Assembly (NCBI GenBank): GCA_014529385.2
Contig: CM043969.1
Span: forward strand, 17,712,446 to 17,776,445
Direction: 5' to 3'
Origin: Adiantum capillus-veneris
Lineage: Eukaryota > Streptophyta > Polypodiopsida > Polypodiales > Pteridaceae
Length of the DNA stretch: 64,000 nt
A model generated the notes under the pieces. It was not told the DNA's origin and made no database searches. It worked only from the letters and a program-made list of their open reading frames with translations. Below are positions 46,752 to 58,959 of the stretch, in pieces. The position numbers and the translations under genes were made by a program. Position 1 is the stretch's first letter. Every line of letters starts with the position of its first letter.

Positions 46752-48161
46752 CTAGGCTCTGGTGATTACCTTGATTGGAACAATCGGTTCACTCTGAGAT
46801 GAGCTACTAGGTATCACTTGAACTACGTTCACTATTGTTTTTTCCTTGTTTAAAGGATTTTTAGAACAATCTTTAGGAAAATGTCCTCCCTTTTTGAAAC
46901 ATTGTATGCAATAAGCTTCAACCAGCTTGAGGTTCTTGTCAGGCTCTGGGCATTCGTTTTTCCAATGATCATCTATACCATAGTTATGATAGTTTCCAGT
47001 TCTTGGCTTAATCATGTGTCTTATCATTGGAGGTCTAACACTTTGATTAGCTACATAATACATTGGTGCAAGCTCTAGTGTAGTATAAGTCATAGGTTCT
47101 TCCATTGGTGGTGGATGAAAATTATACCAATCTCCTTCTACCATTACTATAGATGGAGTAGGCTCAGCATAGGGTGTAACATGCACTAGTGCTTGTTCAT
47201 CTATGACTCCCTGTGGATGCATGTACTTTATAGGCACTGCATTATGTCCCAGATATGGAAGTTTTTGACCCAATACGGGTTGAGGTTTTTCCATACCCGT
47301 CAGTGGTCTTTGAGCTTGGGCCATATTAGGCTGATATATGTACATGGGTTGTCCTTGTGGCCTCATCATAGGCACGTATTGAACAATTCCATCATACTTT
47401 GGTCGGTAATAGCACTCATTGGTCTCATGGTTGGCCCATTTTCCCTCAATTGTACACCTTGTTTCTGTTTAGAGCTATAGATTTGAGCTACCTATTGTGT
47501 TTGATCCCCCTTTTGGAACAAGCACCTACAAATCCTTGAGCTAATGATTCAAGTCCATGATTGACCTTGGTGGAATGTTTTGGAACCATGTCAATGCTTT
47601 TTATTCTAATGTCATTCCAAATTCCTCTAATTGAGTATGGAAATCAAATATGTGTTTCGCTCTTAGTACTTGTTTAAAGCTTGCTAAGTGGTCATATGGA
47701 TCCCTAGATCCACTGTATTTTCTGACCCATTTTTGAAAATCAGATGGTCTGACACGTCTATTTGTTTCAACTCCTGGTCTCCTAGAAATTGGTCCTATTC
47801 TAAGTCCTTTAAACCAGTCTGTTGGAAATAGTGACTCATGTAGCCCTGGACTGGCTTTAGTGTCACCCGATTTTCTTCGTGATGAGGTGGTTTTTGGTTT
47901 CTTAACATTATTCTCAGAAGATCTCTCACGGTGTTCTTCTCTTAAAATAGTTTTTGGTCCTTGGCTCAATATCCAATCCCTTATGGAGTACCCTTGGTAT
48001 TTGGTTTGTTCCATCTCCCCATGAGTCATCATAACAAAGTTATTGTTATAACAATCCCTAAACAGGTAGGTTGATAGATTTGCTAAACTCTTATCTTTGA
48101 TTTTGAAATATAAATGATCTTCATGGGTGTTAGCTGTCTTGATTTGGCATGAGAAGTCCAT
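46752..48161 (-). pseudogene. gypsy gag and zinc-knuckle region
   Basis: 48161-47601 ends with the gag motif KWVRKYSGSRDPYDHLASFK. After an interruption, 47375-46752 is Pro/Met/Tyr-rich and carries DDHWKNECPEPD and CIQCFKKGGHFPKDC. The latter is a CxxC..H....C zinc knuckle (CCHC). The stretch 46750-45830 (minus) continues in broken frames that I could not assign. Confidence 0.75.
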
Positions 48162-48337
48162 ATAAGATCTTTGACGTTTCTATCCTCCCAGCAATAGACT
48201 CCGATCCTAGGATTATCCATACTAAGCCTTTTCAAAGGCTTTAACTTGATCGTATTCCTCAAATTCTAAAGTTGGTGGTCCTTCTTTTGCTGCCATATCT
48301 GGAATTGTGGTATTTACTTCTAACCCCCATTTGTCTA

Positions 48338-48820
48338 TTACGTTAGCTTTTCACCTTGTAAATATTGAGTTCTATTTCTATCCATGTACATTTTTCCTTG
48401 TTTGTTTGCCCTGATCTCCTCTTCAAACTCAATACCATGGTCATCAATGCGAATAGCATACTCTTCATTAGGATCCATGTAAACCTGAGCTCCATGGTGA
48501 TTAATCTTATAAAAAGAGAGTATATGCTTATGGCGCACCGTCGTTCCGGTTTTTGAGTGAGTCGAATAGGAATACATTTCAGATGTTGAATCTAAAAAAG
48601 TGTATGAGACTTCCTCAAGGGTAGTGTGCAAGGGTTTACCTTGATTCAAACTTTCTTTGATGGATATTCTACTAGAGGTCTCTCCAAATATGCATTGGTT
48701 TCCTAGTATACAACCAGATCTATAGTTCATAAAGACTTGTGAAGCCCTGGATAGAGTACTTACCATCGAATTGACTTGTTGCCAATTTCTTCCACTTGAC
48801 TTGATTGCAACTTTTGTCAA
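48338..48820 (-). pseudogene. unknown open frame upstream of gypsy gag
   Basis: 160 residues, starting MTKVAIKSSGRNWQQ, hydrophilic and without a recognised domain. Position and strand suggest the N-terminal gag region of the same gypsy element. A small frame break at 48161-48340 separates it from the recognisable gag. Confidence 0.4.
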
Positions 48821-48856
48821 GCTGTCAATTCCTTGTTTGCAACCTGATTCATGTAT

Positions 48857-49808
48857 TGTTAGCAGCGGCTAACGGCTACACCAATTATGCACCAAGCTGT
48901 GGATGTGCCATAGTGCACAATATTTACTTTTCATTGTATAGGGCTTGGGCTCATTTAGGAGTTCCAAAGTTGTATGAGTTTAGGCTAGAGAGCTCACTTT
49001 ATCCCATAGTTGAAGGGTTTGAGGCCCAAATCTATAAAAGATCCCTATGCTTAATGAGAGGTCATTCTAGAGTGGTCCTTTTGAGAACTCTCTCCTTAGA
49101 GTAGCTCTTGATGGCCTAGCCTTTGAGCTTAATGCCCATGCTTAGAAGGCTAGTGCTAATCACATGTAATTAGTGTAATCCTCTCTTAATTAATCTAGTC
49201 TTCATTATGTTGTCAATCATGTTTCTCTACTTTCCTTCATTGTTTTGAAGTGTTGATCTTTTCTAATCTAACTCTTACTTATGCTAAGCTACTCCGATTA
49301 GTGGAGTCCTTATCTAACTCTCTCGATTAAGTGGAGTGAGCGTACTCGTGATTGAGAGATTAGAGTTGTCCTCTAATGGTGTGCTTGTGTGTGTGTAGGT
49401 TTAAGAAGCCTTGAGCTTAATTTGATTATGTGTGACTTGATTTGGACACCATGATTGGCATGGTTGGGGTGGCCGACTTGAATGCAATCTTGTGTGCTTA
49501 ATCGTCAATGCATGTAATTAGAGTTGTGCTTGAGAGACTCCAAGATTAGTGTGTTTCACTTCGTTGCTTGATGTGTGTAGATGATTGCTTGTATTGAAGC
49601 TTGATGTGCGATTAGCATTAGTTGATTTGGGATGATTTCTATTTGCATTGGAGGATGCACGCTCTTGAATCCTCTCAATCTTTGCATCCGATGACGCTCT
49701 TGCACATTTCTTTGTGTGATGCCTCCAAGCCCTAGCCGGGTCATGCTCTCTCTCTCCGGATTGATAGATTTTGTGGGAGATTGCCTATGCTATGGTGAGC
49801 CTCCAACA
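48857..49808 (+). repeat. 5' LTR of the LARD element (952 bp)
   Basis: Starts TGTTAGCAGCGGCTAACGG and ends GAGCCTCCAACA. The 99-residue frame inside it (48805-49104) recurs in the 3' LTR and is not a gene. Confidence 0.95.
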
Positions 49809-49809
49809 T

Positions 49810-49827
49810 TGGCGCCGTTGCCGGGGA
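49810..49827 (+). promoter_or_regulatory. primer binding site, gypsy type
   Basis: TGGCGCCGTTGCCGGGGA follows the 5' LTR after one base. This is the primer site seen in many plant Ty3/gypsy elements of the Tat/Athila type. Confidence 0.9.
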
Positions 49828-51654
49828 ACGGGTTGCCTAAGCTAGTGGAGTTGAGGTTGCAAAAGATAAGAGTAATTTGATTACCGATTTCTTGTAATTA
49901 GGTAGGATTTGATTTGTGTGTAGTGTAATTAGGTTTAATTAGATGTGTATAGAGTCATTTCACCCTAAAAACCCCTAAATTCTCTTTTGATTTTGCTAAT
50001 TTTTCACTAACCTTCACTAATTTTGCATCCCATTCATGCTAATTTCGTGCTAATTGTACTAATTACATGCTAATTTCATGCTAATTGTGCTAACCTAACC
50101 ACTAATTTTGATTTGAAATGTATGCTAAATCCCCTTAATTGAGGAGGATCATCACTCTTAATTGCTCTAATCTATGCCTAATCATGTGATTGAGTGTTGA
50201 TTTTGATCAATTTTGGACCGAATCGGAGTTGCACACATGTGTGTGCAATGGAGTGTCTACGCAAGGAGCAAGGATTAAGCGAGCAAGCAATCAATTGTAA
50301 GTGGAATGACCTACTCCGTTCAATTTTTGATTGATTAAGTTGATCCCATTGAGTTGCTAATTCGTTGCTAAAATTAGGTGTGTGTGTCTAATTGATGGAA
50401 TTTATGCCTAATTTAATGAAATTGGAATGAAATTGTAATCAAATAGGATGCCTAGATGCTTGTGGAATGGTAGTTTTGCATAAATTGTGTGTGAAAACAT
50501 TAGGAATTGGCCTAATTTCGTTGCTAATTGAGAAAAAAATTGGATTTGTGCACCTAATTTTTGTGTGTGTGCAATGCTAAATTGAGTTAAAATTTGATCA
50601 ATTTATGATTAAAATTGAGTTAATTTAGCATGTATATACCCATGTATGTGTGATCAAGTGTGCAATTGATCAAATGCAATGAGTGTTTAATGAAATTTTT
50701 GCCCAATTCGATGGCTTAAATTTGGGTGTGTGTGCCTACTCAATGGCATTCGGTATTCAAATTAGGATGAGTAATTGGTAGCAATGACCAATTATGATGA
50801 TTATTAGACCTAAAAGATCGGTGTGTAATTGATTGATTGTCTTTGGATGATTCAATTGATTGATTGACTTTGGATGATTCAATTGATACCCAATTGAAAA
50901 TGATTAATCTACATTGCCTTTGTGATGCGAATGCCAATTCGATTGGATATGGAAAAAAATTTCATACAAGTGCCATAATCAAATTTGTGTAACCATACAA
51001 ACCAAGTGACAAATCCGATTTGATTTGGATGATGAGGGACATTAGACATGAGCAATTTATGATTGAAATGATGCTAGTTGGGAATGGTTTTTGGAAATGG
51101 GAGAATTAGTGCAAAATGTTGTGAGCTCTGCTATGCCTCGTAGAGTATAGGATGCATCAATTTCTTATGGTTTACCCATTTTGATAATCAATGGATCGAA
51201 CTTTTGCTATGCATTATACCAAATATTGGCTAATAAATGCTCAAGGTAGACCAAAATGTGAATATTCTTATGAGGTTGCAACCAATTTTTGAGTTCAATT
51301 GAAAGATTGAACCTAACTTTGAGTGTTTGTAAGAATATTCAACCAAATGTCATGAACAATTTGATGTGAGACTAGCACTTAATTGCTAGAAATAGGTGTG
51401 TTATGCTTGAAATAAGTTTGCGCTCAATTTTGTTTTGAGTAATATTGGGACCTAAAACTCGAGAATAAGAACCAACATGTGTTGGTAGGTGTTAGCTCTA
51501 AAAAGATCATAAGCATACGGGCTATGTAGTGAGACTCAAAAGGGATTGCGATAATTATTTTCAAGGGAGCATTGAAACATGTTACTTGAGCTCAAAGAAA
51601 TGGTGGGAATGCTCCCTAAGTGAGCTTTAATTTAAAACAAAATGCTATACAAAT

Positions 51655-52985
51655 GCCTCACACACACCAATTTTAAGGAAACATATCGAAGAGCATGAAT
51701 GGGCCAGTTTTGGCGCTAGCATAATAACCCCACTCTCACACACACCATTTTTCCTAGTCTGGCAGATTTGGCGCCACTCACTCACACACACGCATCCACG
51801 TGCCTGAGGCTTAGCATTTTCGCCACACACACACACACACACAGCCCCGAACTCCTGACTGTCGGGATGCGGGCTGGCTTCGTCCACACACACTTACTCC
51901 TCCTGTCGAGAATCTTCACAAACACACACACACAACCTTGATTTGCGCTGCCATATTGTGGCACTAGCACACCTGCTAAGAATGTTGTATTGACCTCACT
52001 ATTTTCAGCACAAGCACAAATCCTTGCTGGCCCTGGAATATTGCTGCTGCGGCCTTGTTGGTTTTCAACAATGCCACTTGCTCAAGCTGTGCAAAAAATC
52101 GTGGTCTGCACCTTGATGCAGTGAACAACTGCCTTCAGAGTCTTGCTGCAGCCTGATGAGTTCGCTTGCCATGGCTTCAAGAGCTCCCCCACACACACAA
52201 CAGACCACCATGCGGGCCTGCTATTGGTGCGCCGATATGCTTACACCTGCCTTGCCTACCCACACTAATCCAAGCTCTCATCCATGCCTCTGCTGCCGGT
52301 TCAGCACCACTAGATATGGCATCAAAACCACCTGTTGTAGTAAACACTCACCGTATCAGTTCTCACACACACACAACCCTGCTCCACCTTTATAACTTTG
52401 TCCACATGATGGCTTTGATTGTCGCTCTGGCCAAGCTGCACAATGAAAGTTGTTTACGTATAACCCTTCTGACCAACATTGCATTTCAAAATTTTACGGC
52501 TTGAATAAGGCCTGCAAACAGGATTTCAAGTTCACCATCTCGGCATGGTGCTACAAAATGACTCAAACTTCACACACAGAAATCACGTCATGATGTGGAT
52601 GACCCTGTTTCAGGATGCGATGTGGGAGGAAAAGCAGAGAATTAGCAATATTTGCAAGAGGGGAGGAGCCAGAACTTGGCTGAGACTCACACTCCTCTGC
52701 AAACACACACACACAAAACTTGTTGGATACTCGAAATGCAGCCCGGGGAACCAACTTCATGGCGCACTGCATGGTGACCCGACAACCAGTCGTCGCTGGC
52801 AACAAAACTTCACCCCACATACTAGGAGTGCTTTATCAACTGCACGCAGAGGTGTCTACTTGCATTGACCGCCATCCAACTTCATCGGGTTCCTAAACTA
52901 CTCACGTTGAACCTCGCGAGTCATGTTCTGCATCAGTGCCTTGACTGCAAGGATGCTCAACACCCACACACACATGACCCGTTTG
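51655..52985. repeat. cluster of short CA tracts
   Basis: Repeated CACACACA-type tracts, e.g. at 51657, 51735, 51778, 51823-51842, 51883, 51920, 52188, 52365, 52703 and 52961, separated by GC-richer sequence. The cluster is unlike the AT-rich remainder of the element. Confidence 0.75.
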
Positions 52986-53617
52986 CTGCCACGGAGGTCC
53001 CATCAGCTCCCAACGTTGAAGAATACGCTGCAGGCCGCTGAAAGAATTACTCCTCTCTGGAATCCGTTGATGTATGTACTATTGGAGTCTATGGCATCTG
53101 CCTGTTTATTGGGATACATATGCCTGCATAAAAATTTGCCAGAATAAACAAATAAAATAAAAAATCAATCAAAACTCCATTTTGACCTTATGAAAAGGGA
53201 GTTCCTGCCCCTCTTTTCACCTTGAGCTCTCATCATAAATCAAGCTTAACGTTGAGCCTTGACTAGTCAAAAGGGTATAGAAAGCTCATGCCGTGATAAT
53301 CTTTTCTCTTTCCTGTATGACAAATGTGCTTAAAGCATCAAATTTGGGTCACCTTCCATTGTGCGTGGAATTTGCAAGGATGGCATTCAAGTTTGGAATT
53401 GTGATGATCATCTTTAGTGCTCACCATGATTGAAACCTTTATTGCATTAAAAGACAAATTATTTTGGCATACATGCGAGCTTTAGTCGAGATTCAATTCA
53501 TTCATGCTTGGTCGAGAGTGTGAGTAAAAATAAAAATAAATTGTTTTTTGACCTTGCTTGTTACATTTTGTAGTGACTCTCAAAAGAGAGCATTTTGGGG
53601 TTATGATTGAACATGAT

Positions 53618-54131
53618 TTTTAGTGCTTGTGTTGTGTTGACCATATGAATGTATAGCACTAATCAATGATTTTTTGAAGGGATGGTGGCCAATGATACAA
53701 AACCAGGTTTTGATGCCTCAAGGGAGCTTCAATTCACTTCATCTTATGCTCTCTTTTTCCCTTGCTATGCATGCCATATGAGTGCTAGTTGGATGTGATC
53801 ATCGAGGGTGTGCATTGAAAGTTGGGCTTGGCATTGCTTGTATATTTTAGTGCTTGAATTAAATGCACAGCACTAAAAATCGAGCTTTTTTGGATGAACA
53901 TGGGAGAGCAGTATCTTTTGAGTTTGAGAATGAAGAATGCATTAGAATTTGAACTTGGCATTGCTTGATACATTTTTAGTGCTTAATTTGAATGCAAAAT
54001 CATTGCATAGCACAAAAAAATTCGGCTTTCTTGAATGACCATGGGATAGCTATAAACTTTTGGGTTTGAGATTGATCACGAATTCTTTTAGTGCTTGTAT
54101 TGGATGTTCATATGCTAAAAAGCACCAAAAA
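53618..54131. repeat. four short hairpins TTTTAGTGCT...AGCACTAAAA in an about 120-bp unit
   Basis: Inverted arms lie at 53618-53663, 53844-53880, 53972-54020 and 54086-54131. Most are followed by a GAGCTTT-like word and a GAATG/GGATG...CATGGGA segment, so a longer degenerate unit is repeated. The arms are 8-11 bp with loops of 16-28. Confidence 0.75.
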
Positions 54132-56010
54132 TTGAGCTTTATTTTTGAAGGGGTGTGGCAGGAGTGTGATTCAATGATCCAACGAGGGGTCATCATTGCA
54201 AAATATTACAAAATTTGGCTAATTAGAGCCATTCCAAATGTTTGGATTAAAGTTGTAATGCTAGCTCATAGCTTGGTCTAAAAATGCAATTTTTTTCATT
54301 TGAGCTAGTAGTTAGCCAACTTTTTGAGCTTTCAAGTACATACTTTGGCTAGTAAGAGCCATTCATTTTCATTTCATTAAGTTGCAGTCATCTCTAGCTC
54401 AAAGATTTCTCTAAAAATTGTAAAATTTATTGAGCTAGTTGTTAGCTAACTTTTTGAAAAGCTTTAAATTGTAAAATTCAACTTTCGAGAGCCACTTCAT
54501 TTCATTCAAAAGATGCATTATTTTCAGCTCTTGTATCGTTTTTTCCATACTTCAAGTGAGCTAGAAACTAATCTACTTTTGAATCATGCACGAGAGATGG
54601 TAAAAATTGCAAGATTTGCTTATGTAGAAGCTCATTTTATCTCTCATGGTTGTTATGTATGCATAAATTTGCTACATTAGAGCATCAGGTGCATAACCAA
54701 AGGCATTTTTTTCCCTTTGGAAAATCTAGGTTCCAAGACCTTAGATTAGGATTCAATAAAAGTTTTGTGCTTGTTGCGTTCAATAAAGGGTTTCTTTGCA
54801 TGATGTGTTATGCACTAACCTTTAATGCAAGAACCAAGGATTTCAATAAAAATAAAGAAGGCCTACAAGGATACCACTTGCCAAGATGATCCAAATTTGC
54901 AAAAGGTGAACTCCTTCCATGCTTTGGAATTGCTCTTTACACATTCAATACTTGGTTGAGTAAATTTGCTTCAAATTTTGGTTTTGTAATGGCCAAATTT
55001 AAATTATCATTAAAGCTTCAACATTAGGCTTTGTCAATAATAATCCTTTAAGAATTTGAGTTTATTTTGTTAGCATGCGTGTAGGTAATGACCTAGCTTA
55101 ATGTTAGCTCATAATGTGCTAGTCTAGATATCCTAATGCCTACCTTAAATGTAGCATTCTCACACAGCTTGTTTTAGGTTAGATTAAACTTCCCTATCTC
55201 TTAGTCCAAATGCTATACAAACTTATTAAATGGTGGAAGAATGTGCTAACAAAGCAAAAATCAAATGCACAAATTGCAAATGTGTCTAAAATAAGTGGCC
55301 AAAAATGGCCACCAAGACACTTGATGTGTCTAAATGTGGCCTAGCGCCTTATTAGTCTTTGGTAGGTCGGGGGGACCACCTTGGTTGTTGAGGACCCGAA
55401 CCGATGCCCTAGATTGATAGGGGTTAGCTGTCACCTTGGTAGGCTAGTAGACTTTTGGAGAAGGCCTTGTGGATAACAAGGAACTCAAAGTCATAGCTTG
55501 ACCTGCCATGGGATGGTCGCCTTGTGTTGTGAATTAATTTTTTCAATGATATGCAATTCAATATTCCATGAGATTTCAAAAGAGTGCCTAAATGACATTG
55601 TACTAATTGTAAGTGAGTCTAATTATAGCCAGAACATGTCTAGGTGTAGGAAGTTGCATTAAGCATAAAACATTTGGGTTTTAGATTAGCATAATTTTGA
55701 GTTTGCATTAATCTAGGTTCATAACTTTACTGCTTGTGTTAGCATTCACAAACTTGCAATTTTTGAAGGGTTAATCTTCACAATAGTCTAAGTGTTTTTT
55801 TGCTTTATGATACTTTAAATTTGGCCATACATTAAACTCTAATTTTTACAGCAATTTACCTTGCATGCTCAATGTACTTCATATTGAATCTCCATGACTC
55901 AGCTTGTGGTGCTTAATCAAATGCTTTCTCTTTTTGACAGACCTACCTCCAGGACGTACGATTACATGCCTTCGTGACTGCCTTGACAGCACACGAGGAC
56001 GTGTGCCAAA

Positions 56011-56025
56011 TTAGGAAGGGGGGAG
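56011..56025 (+). promoter_or_regulatory. polypurine tract of the LARD element
   Basis: TTAGGAAGGGGGGAG directly before the 3' LTR start TGATAGCAGCGG. Confidence 0.9.
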
Positions 56026-56912
56026 TGATAGCAGCGGCTAACGGCTACACCAATTATGCACCAAGCTGTCGATGTGCCATAGTGCACAATATTTACTTTT
56101 CATTGTATAGGGCTTGGGCTCATTTAGGAGTTCCAAAGTTGTATGAGTCTAGGCTAGAGAGCTCACTTTATCCCATAGTTGAAGGGTTTGAGGCCCAAAG
56201 CTATAAAAGATCCCTATGCTTAATGAGAGGTCATTCTAGAGTGGTCCTTTTGAGAACTCTCTCCTTAGAGTAGCTCTTGATGGCCTAGCCTTTGAGCTTA
56301 ATGCCCATGCTTAGAAGGCTAGTGCTAATCACATGTAATTAGTGTAATCCTCTCTTAATTAATCTAGTCTTCATTATGTTGTCAATCATGTTTCTCTACT
56401 TTCCTTCATTGTTTTGAAGTGTTGATCTTTTCTAATCTAACTCTTACTTATGCTAAGCTACTCCGATTAGTGGAGTCCTTATCTAACTCTCTCGATTAAG
56501 TGGAGTGAGCGTACTCGTGATTGAGGGATTAGAGTTGTCCTCTAATGGTGTGCTTGTGTGTGTGTAGGTTTAAGAAGCCTTGAGCTTAATTTGATTATGT
56601 GTGACTTGATTTGGACACCATGATTGGCATGGTTGGGGTGGCCGACTTGAATGCAATCTTGTGTGCTTAATCGTCAATGCATGTAATTAGAGTTGTGCTT
56701 GAGAGACTCCAAGATTAGTGTAGTTCACTTCGTTGCTTGATGTGTGTAGATGATTGCTTGTATTGATGCTTGATGTGCGATTAGCATTAGTTGATTTGGG
56801 ATGATTTCTATTTGCATTGGAGGATGCACGCTCTTGAATCCTCTCAATCTTTGCATCTGATGACGCTCTCACACATTCTTTGTGTGATGCCTCCAAGCCC
56901 TAGCCGGGTCAT

Positions 56913-56974
<62 letters not shown>

Positions 56975-57028
56975 TCCGGATTGATAGATTTTGTGGGAGA
57001 TTGCCTATGTTATGGTGAGCCTCCAACA
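56026..57028 (+). repeat. 3' LTR of the LARD element (1003 bp)
   Basis: Matches the 5' LTR along its whole length. It is longer because a CT tract near its end (56913-56970) has about 29 units, where the 5' LTR has about six. Confidence 0.95.
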
Positions 57029-57299
57029 TGTATCGATTTTGATCAAGTTAGCTATCCTTTCACAAAGACTGTATACTTTTTTGCTAACTATTCTGGCTGG
57101 TCTATGTGTATTACTTCAAATTGAGCTAAGTGAGTTAGCAGTTGAGATGTTCAGATTCCACTTTTGCAGAAAGCCAAAAGATTAATCTGCAACTTGAAAC
57201 TGAGTGAACATGTACTAATTTAGATCCGATTGAACCCAAAATTGCCCGATGGCCTTGTATTATGTTCGTCTAACATCGTACAAGGTCAAAAGTAAAAAA

Positions 57300-57960
57300 T
57301 GGTGTCTCTGTGTAGCAATAGTAAATAATCGTGATTATTTACTTTTCTTAGTTTTTTGCACTTTTTTTTTGGCTTGATTTGCCAAGTATACAACCTGTTA
57401 AGGTCCCTGGACAATTCCACTAAGTTTGAACAAAATTTGTTCAAGTTTATCAGTTGTTTCGTGTCCACAGATTCAGTTTTCAAGAATCTGGCTTAAGTCT
57501 CACTTTTGTGATCCAAATTTCATAAAAAATGATTTTTGTGGTCTACTTGATGTGCTTGACCTTGAGGTATACTCAAATGTGCAAGATTATCAATTTTTGT
57601 AGCAGACGTAAATAATCACGATTATTTACTCGAGCTATTTTTTTGCAAGTTTTTATTCCATTCTTGACACAAATCTGTTAAGTATCTCAACTTAAGGTCC
57701 CTAGCCAAGTTTCAACAAGTTTGGACAATTTTTGTTCAAATGGTCATCAGTTTTGTATCTGCTGACTGACTTTGCAAATTTGGCCACAATTTTAAATCCA
57801 ATGATCTAAATCTTACCAAATTTGGTTTGTGGGCTTATTACAACATGGTAAGGCTAGTGGCATGCTAACTTGGTCAAAAAAGTTGAAAAATGGAGCGGAT
57901 GTAAATAATCACGATTATTTACTTCTGGCAAATTTTTGCATCGTCATCTAGGAGGGGTGG
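57300..57960. repeat. about 290-bp degenerate tandem repeat with a 22-bp palindrome
   Basis: GTAAATAATCACGATTATTTAC (or its CGTG-centred form) lies at 57321-57342, 57608-57629 and 57901-57922, 287 and 293 bases apart. Between them, words such as TTAAGGTCCCT(A/G)G, AAGTTTGNACAA and CAGTTTTGTATCTGCTGAC-like segments repeat. A decayed fourth copy (TTAATAATCACGATTTTT) is at about 59538. Confidence 0.85.
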
Positions 57961-58339
57961 AAGGGAACTAAGTCATTAAGGGCAATGTTTGAAGAGAGAG
58001 GAAAAAGTTTGATGTTAACGTGTGATTTTTTCAAAACTACCTAATAATGCCCTTAAAAAGCATCAATAGGGGAAATATAACTGATAACATCTTCTCGATG
58101 AGTGTAAATAGTGTATTTACTATCAAAAAATCATCAAAAAAATAGTCTTTTTTTGTTAATTTTCATCATTTTTCTTGATATTGGGACTTTAAAATGGAGA
58201 AATCCAACAAAAAACAATAAAGTTGTGTTTTTCAATGAATTTTCTTAATTATTGGATTTTCTTTTTACTTTTTTAGCGCATTTTGTTATTTTCTTTGATT
58301 TTTTCAATAAATAGGTCAAAAATTAATAATAAATAGTAA

Positions 58340-58866
58340 ATGAGCTCAAATGAAAAAAATGAAGACAAACTGAAGATCAGAAGGACAAGGCGGATGAGAT
58401 TGCGAGCTCCAAAAAAGGGAACACCGACAGAGGAATACATGGTGAAAACCCTAACGGGCGCCATGGCATTCTTCAAAAGCCTCCATGATCTCTCATGTGT
58501 TATGCTCTACAAAATTTTCGAATGTTGCTTACATGCATTGAAGCTTTCCATGAGCTAGAGCAAGCACAAGCACCTTGGATGTCGTTCCTTGAGGGAAATA
58601 AAGATCTTTGCTACGACCTCAGTGGCCAACCTTCCGAAGAAGTCCTCTATGGCTTCTACGCCCGCTGCATGTTCTTGCCATCTCACAATATGTTGGCATT
58701 TGAGGAAGCGTTCTATAGAGGGTTTTTCACTTGGCAAATGAAGATTTTTGAGCCAGTGATCAGCAACCTAACTTCTAGATTCATAGGCTACTCCACCATT
58801 GAGCTCGAACAAAGCCACCATGCAATTTTTGCAGGTTCCAGACAAAGAAAGAAAGAACAGATATGA
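58340..58866 (+). pseudogene. small broken ORF just upstream of an LTR, unknown
   Basis: Frame one (58340-58558, basic start MSSNEKNEDKLKIRRTRRMR) passes by a frameshift near 58530 to frame two (58495-58866: APWMSFLEGNKDLCYDLSG, then SEEVLYGFYARCMF, then TSRFIGYSTIELEQ). After a stop the reading runs toward the purine tract at 58962. The position directly before an LTR suggests the 3'-most frame of a retroelement. I recognise no domain. Confidence 0.4.
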
Positions 58867-58959
58867 GAAAGCTTTACATACACTTAAAGACCGCCTCACC
58901 AGCCGCCGTCAACCCGAAGATTATTTCAGCCCATAAAGTTGTGTCAAGGGACGACACAT

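Larger units (their letters stand above)
43290..48856 (-). mobile_element. Ty3/gypsy retrotransposon remnant
   Basis: Minus-strand order: gag (48161-47601), CCHC-type and Pro/Met-rich region (47375-46752), protease (45823-45413), linker, reverse transcriptase (about 44240-43600), RNase H (about 43590-43330). The integrase, expected to the left, is not seen, and neither LTR is recognisable. Coding is interrupted by many stops. The right border is the LARD element inserted at 48857. A further frame (48820-48338) upstream of gag probably belongs to the same element. Confidence 0.85.
49828..56010 (+). other. non-coding interior of the LARD element
   Basis: No coding similarity was found in any frame. 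Visible sub-structures: GCTAATTT/GCTAATTG word repeats at 50030-50110; a zone with (CA)n tracts every 40-150 bases at 51655-52985; a hairpin series at 53618-54131; and GTTAGC/GAGCTAG-rich sequence at 54260-54600. The interior probably serves packaging and length only. Confidence 0.6.
48857..57028 (+). mobile_element. complete LARD-type LTR retrotransposon (8.2 kb, non-coding interior)
   Basis: Two LTRs of about 950-1000 bp (48857-49808 and 56026-57028), TG..CA ends, a gypsy-type primer site directly after the 5' LTR, a purine tract directly before the 3' LTR, and a perfect 5-bp duplication TGTAT (48852-48856 and 57029-57033). The 6.2-kb interior has no gag or pol similarity and no long open frame, which fits the large retrotransposon derivatives mobilised by autonomous gypsy partners. 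The LTRs differ at few positions apart from a CT expansion, so insertion is recent. Confidence 0.95.

Noticed and set aside
48805-49104. 99-residue frame repeated almost exactly at 55974-56273
   Set aside because: Both copies sit in the two LTRs of the LARD element, so the match reflects LTR identity, not a gene family.
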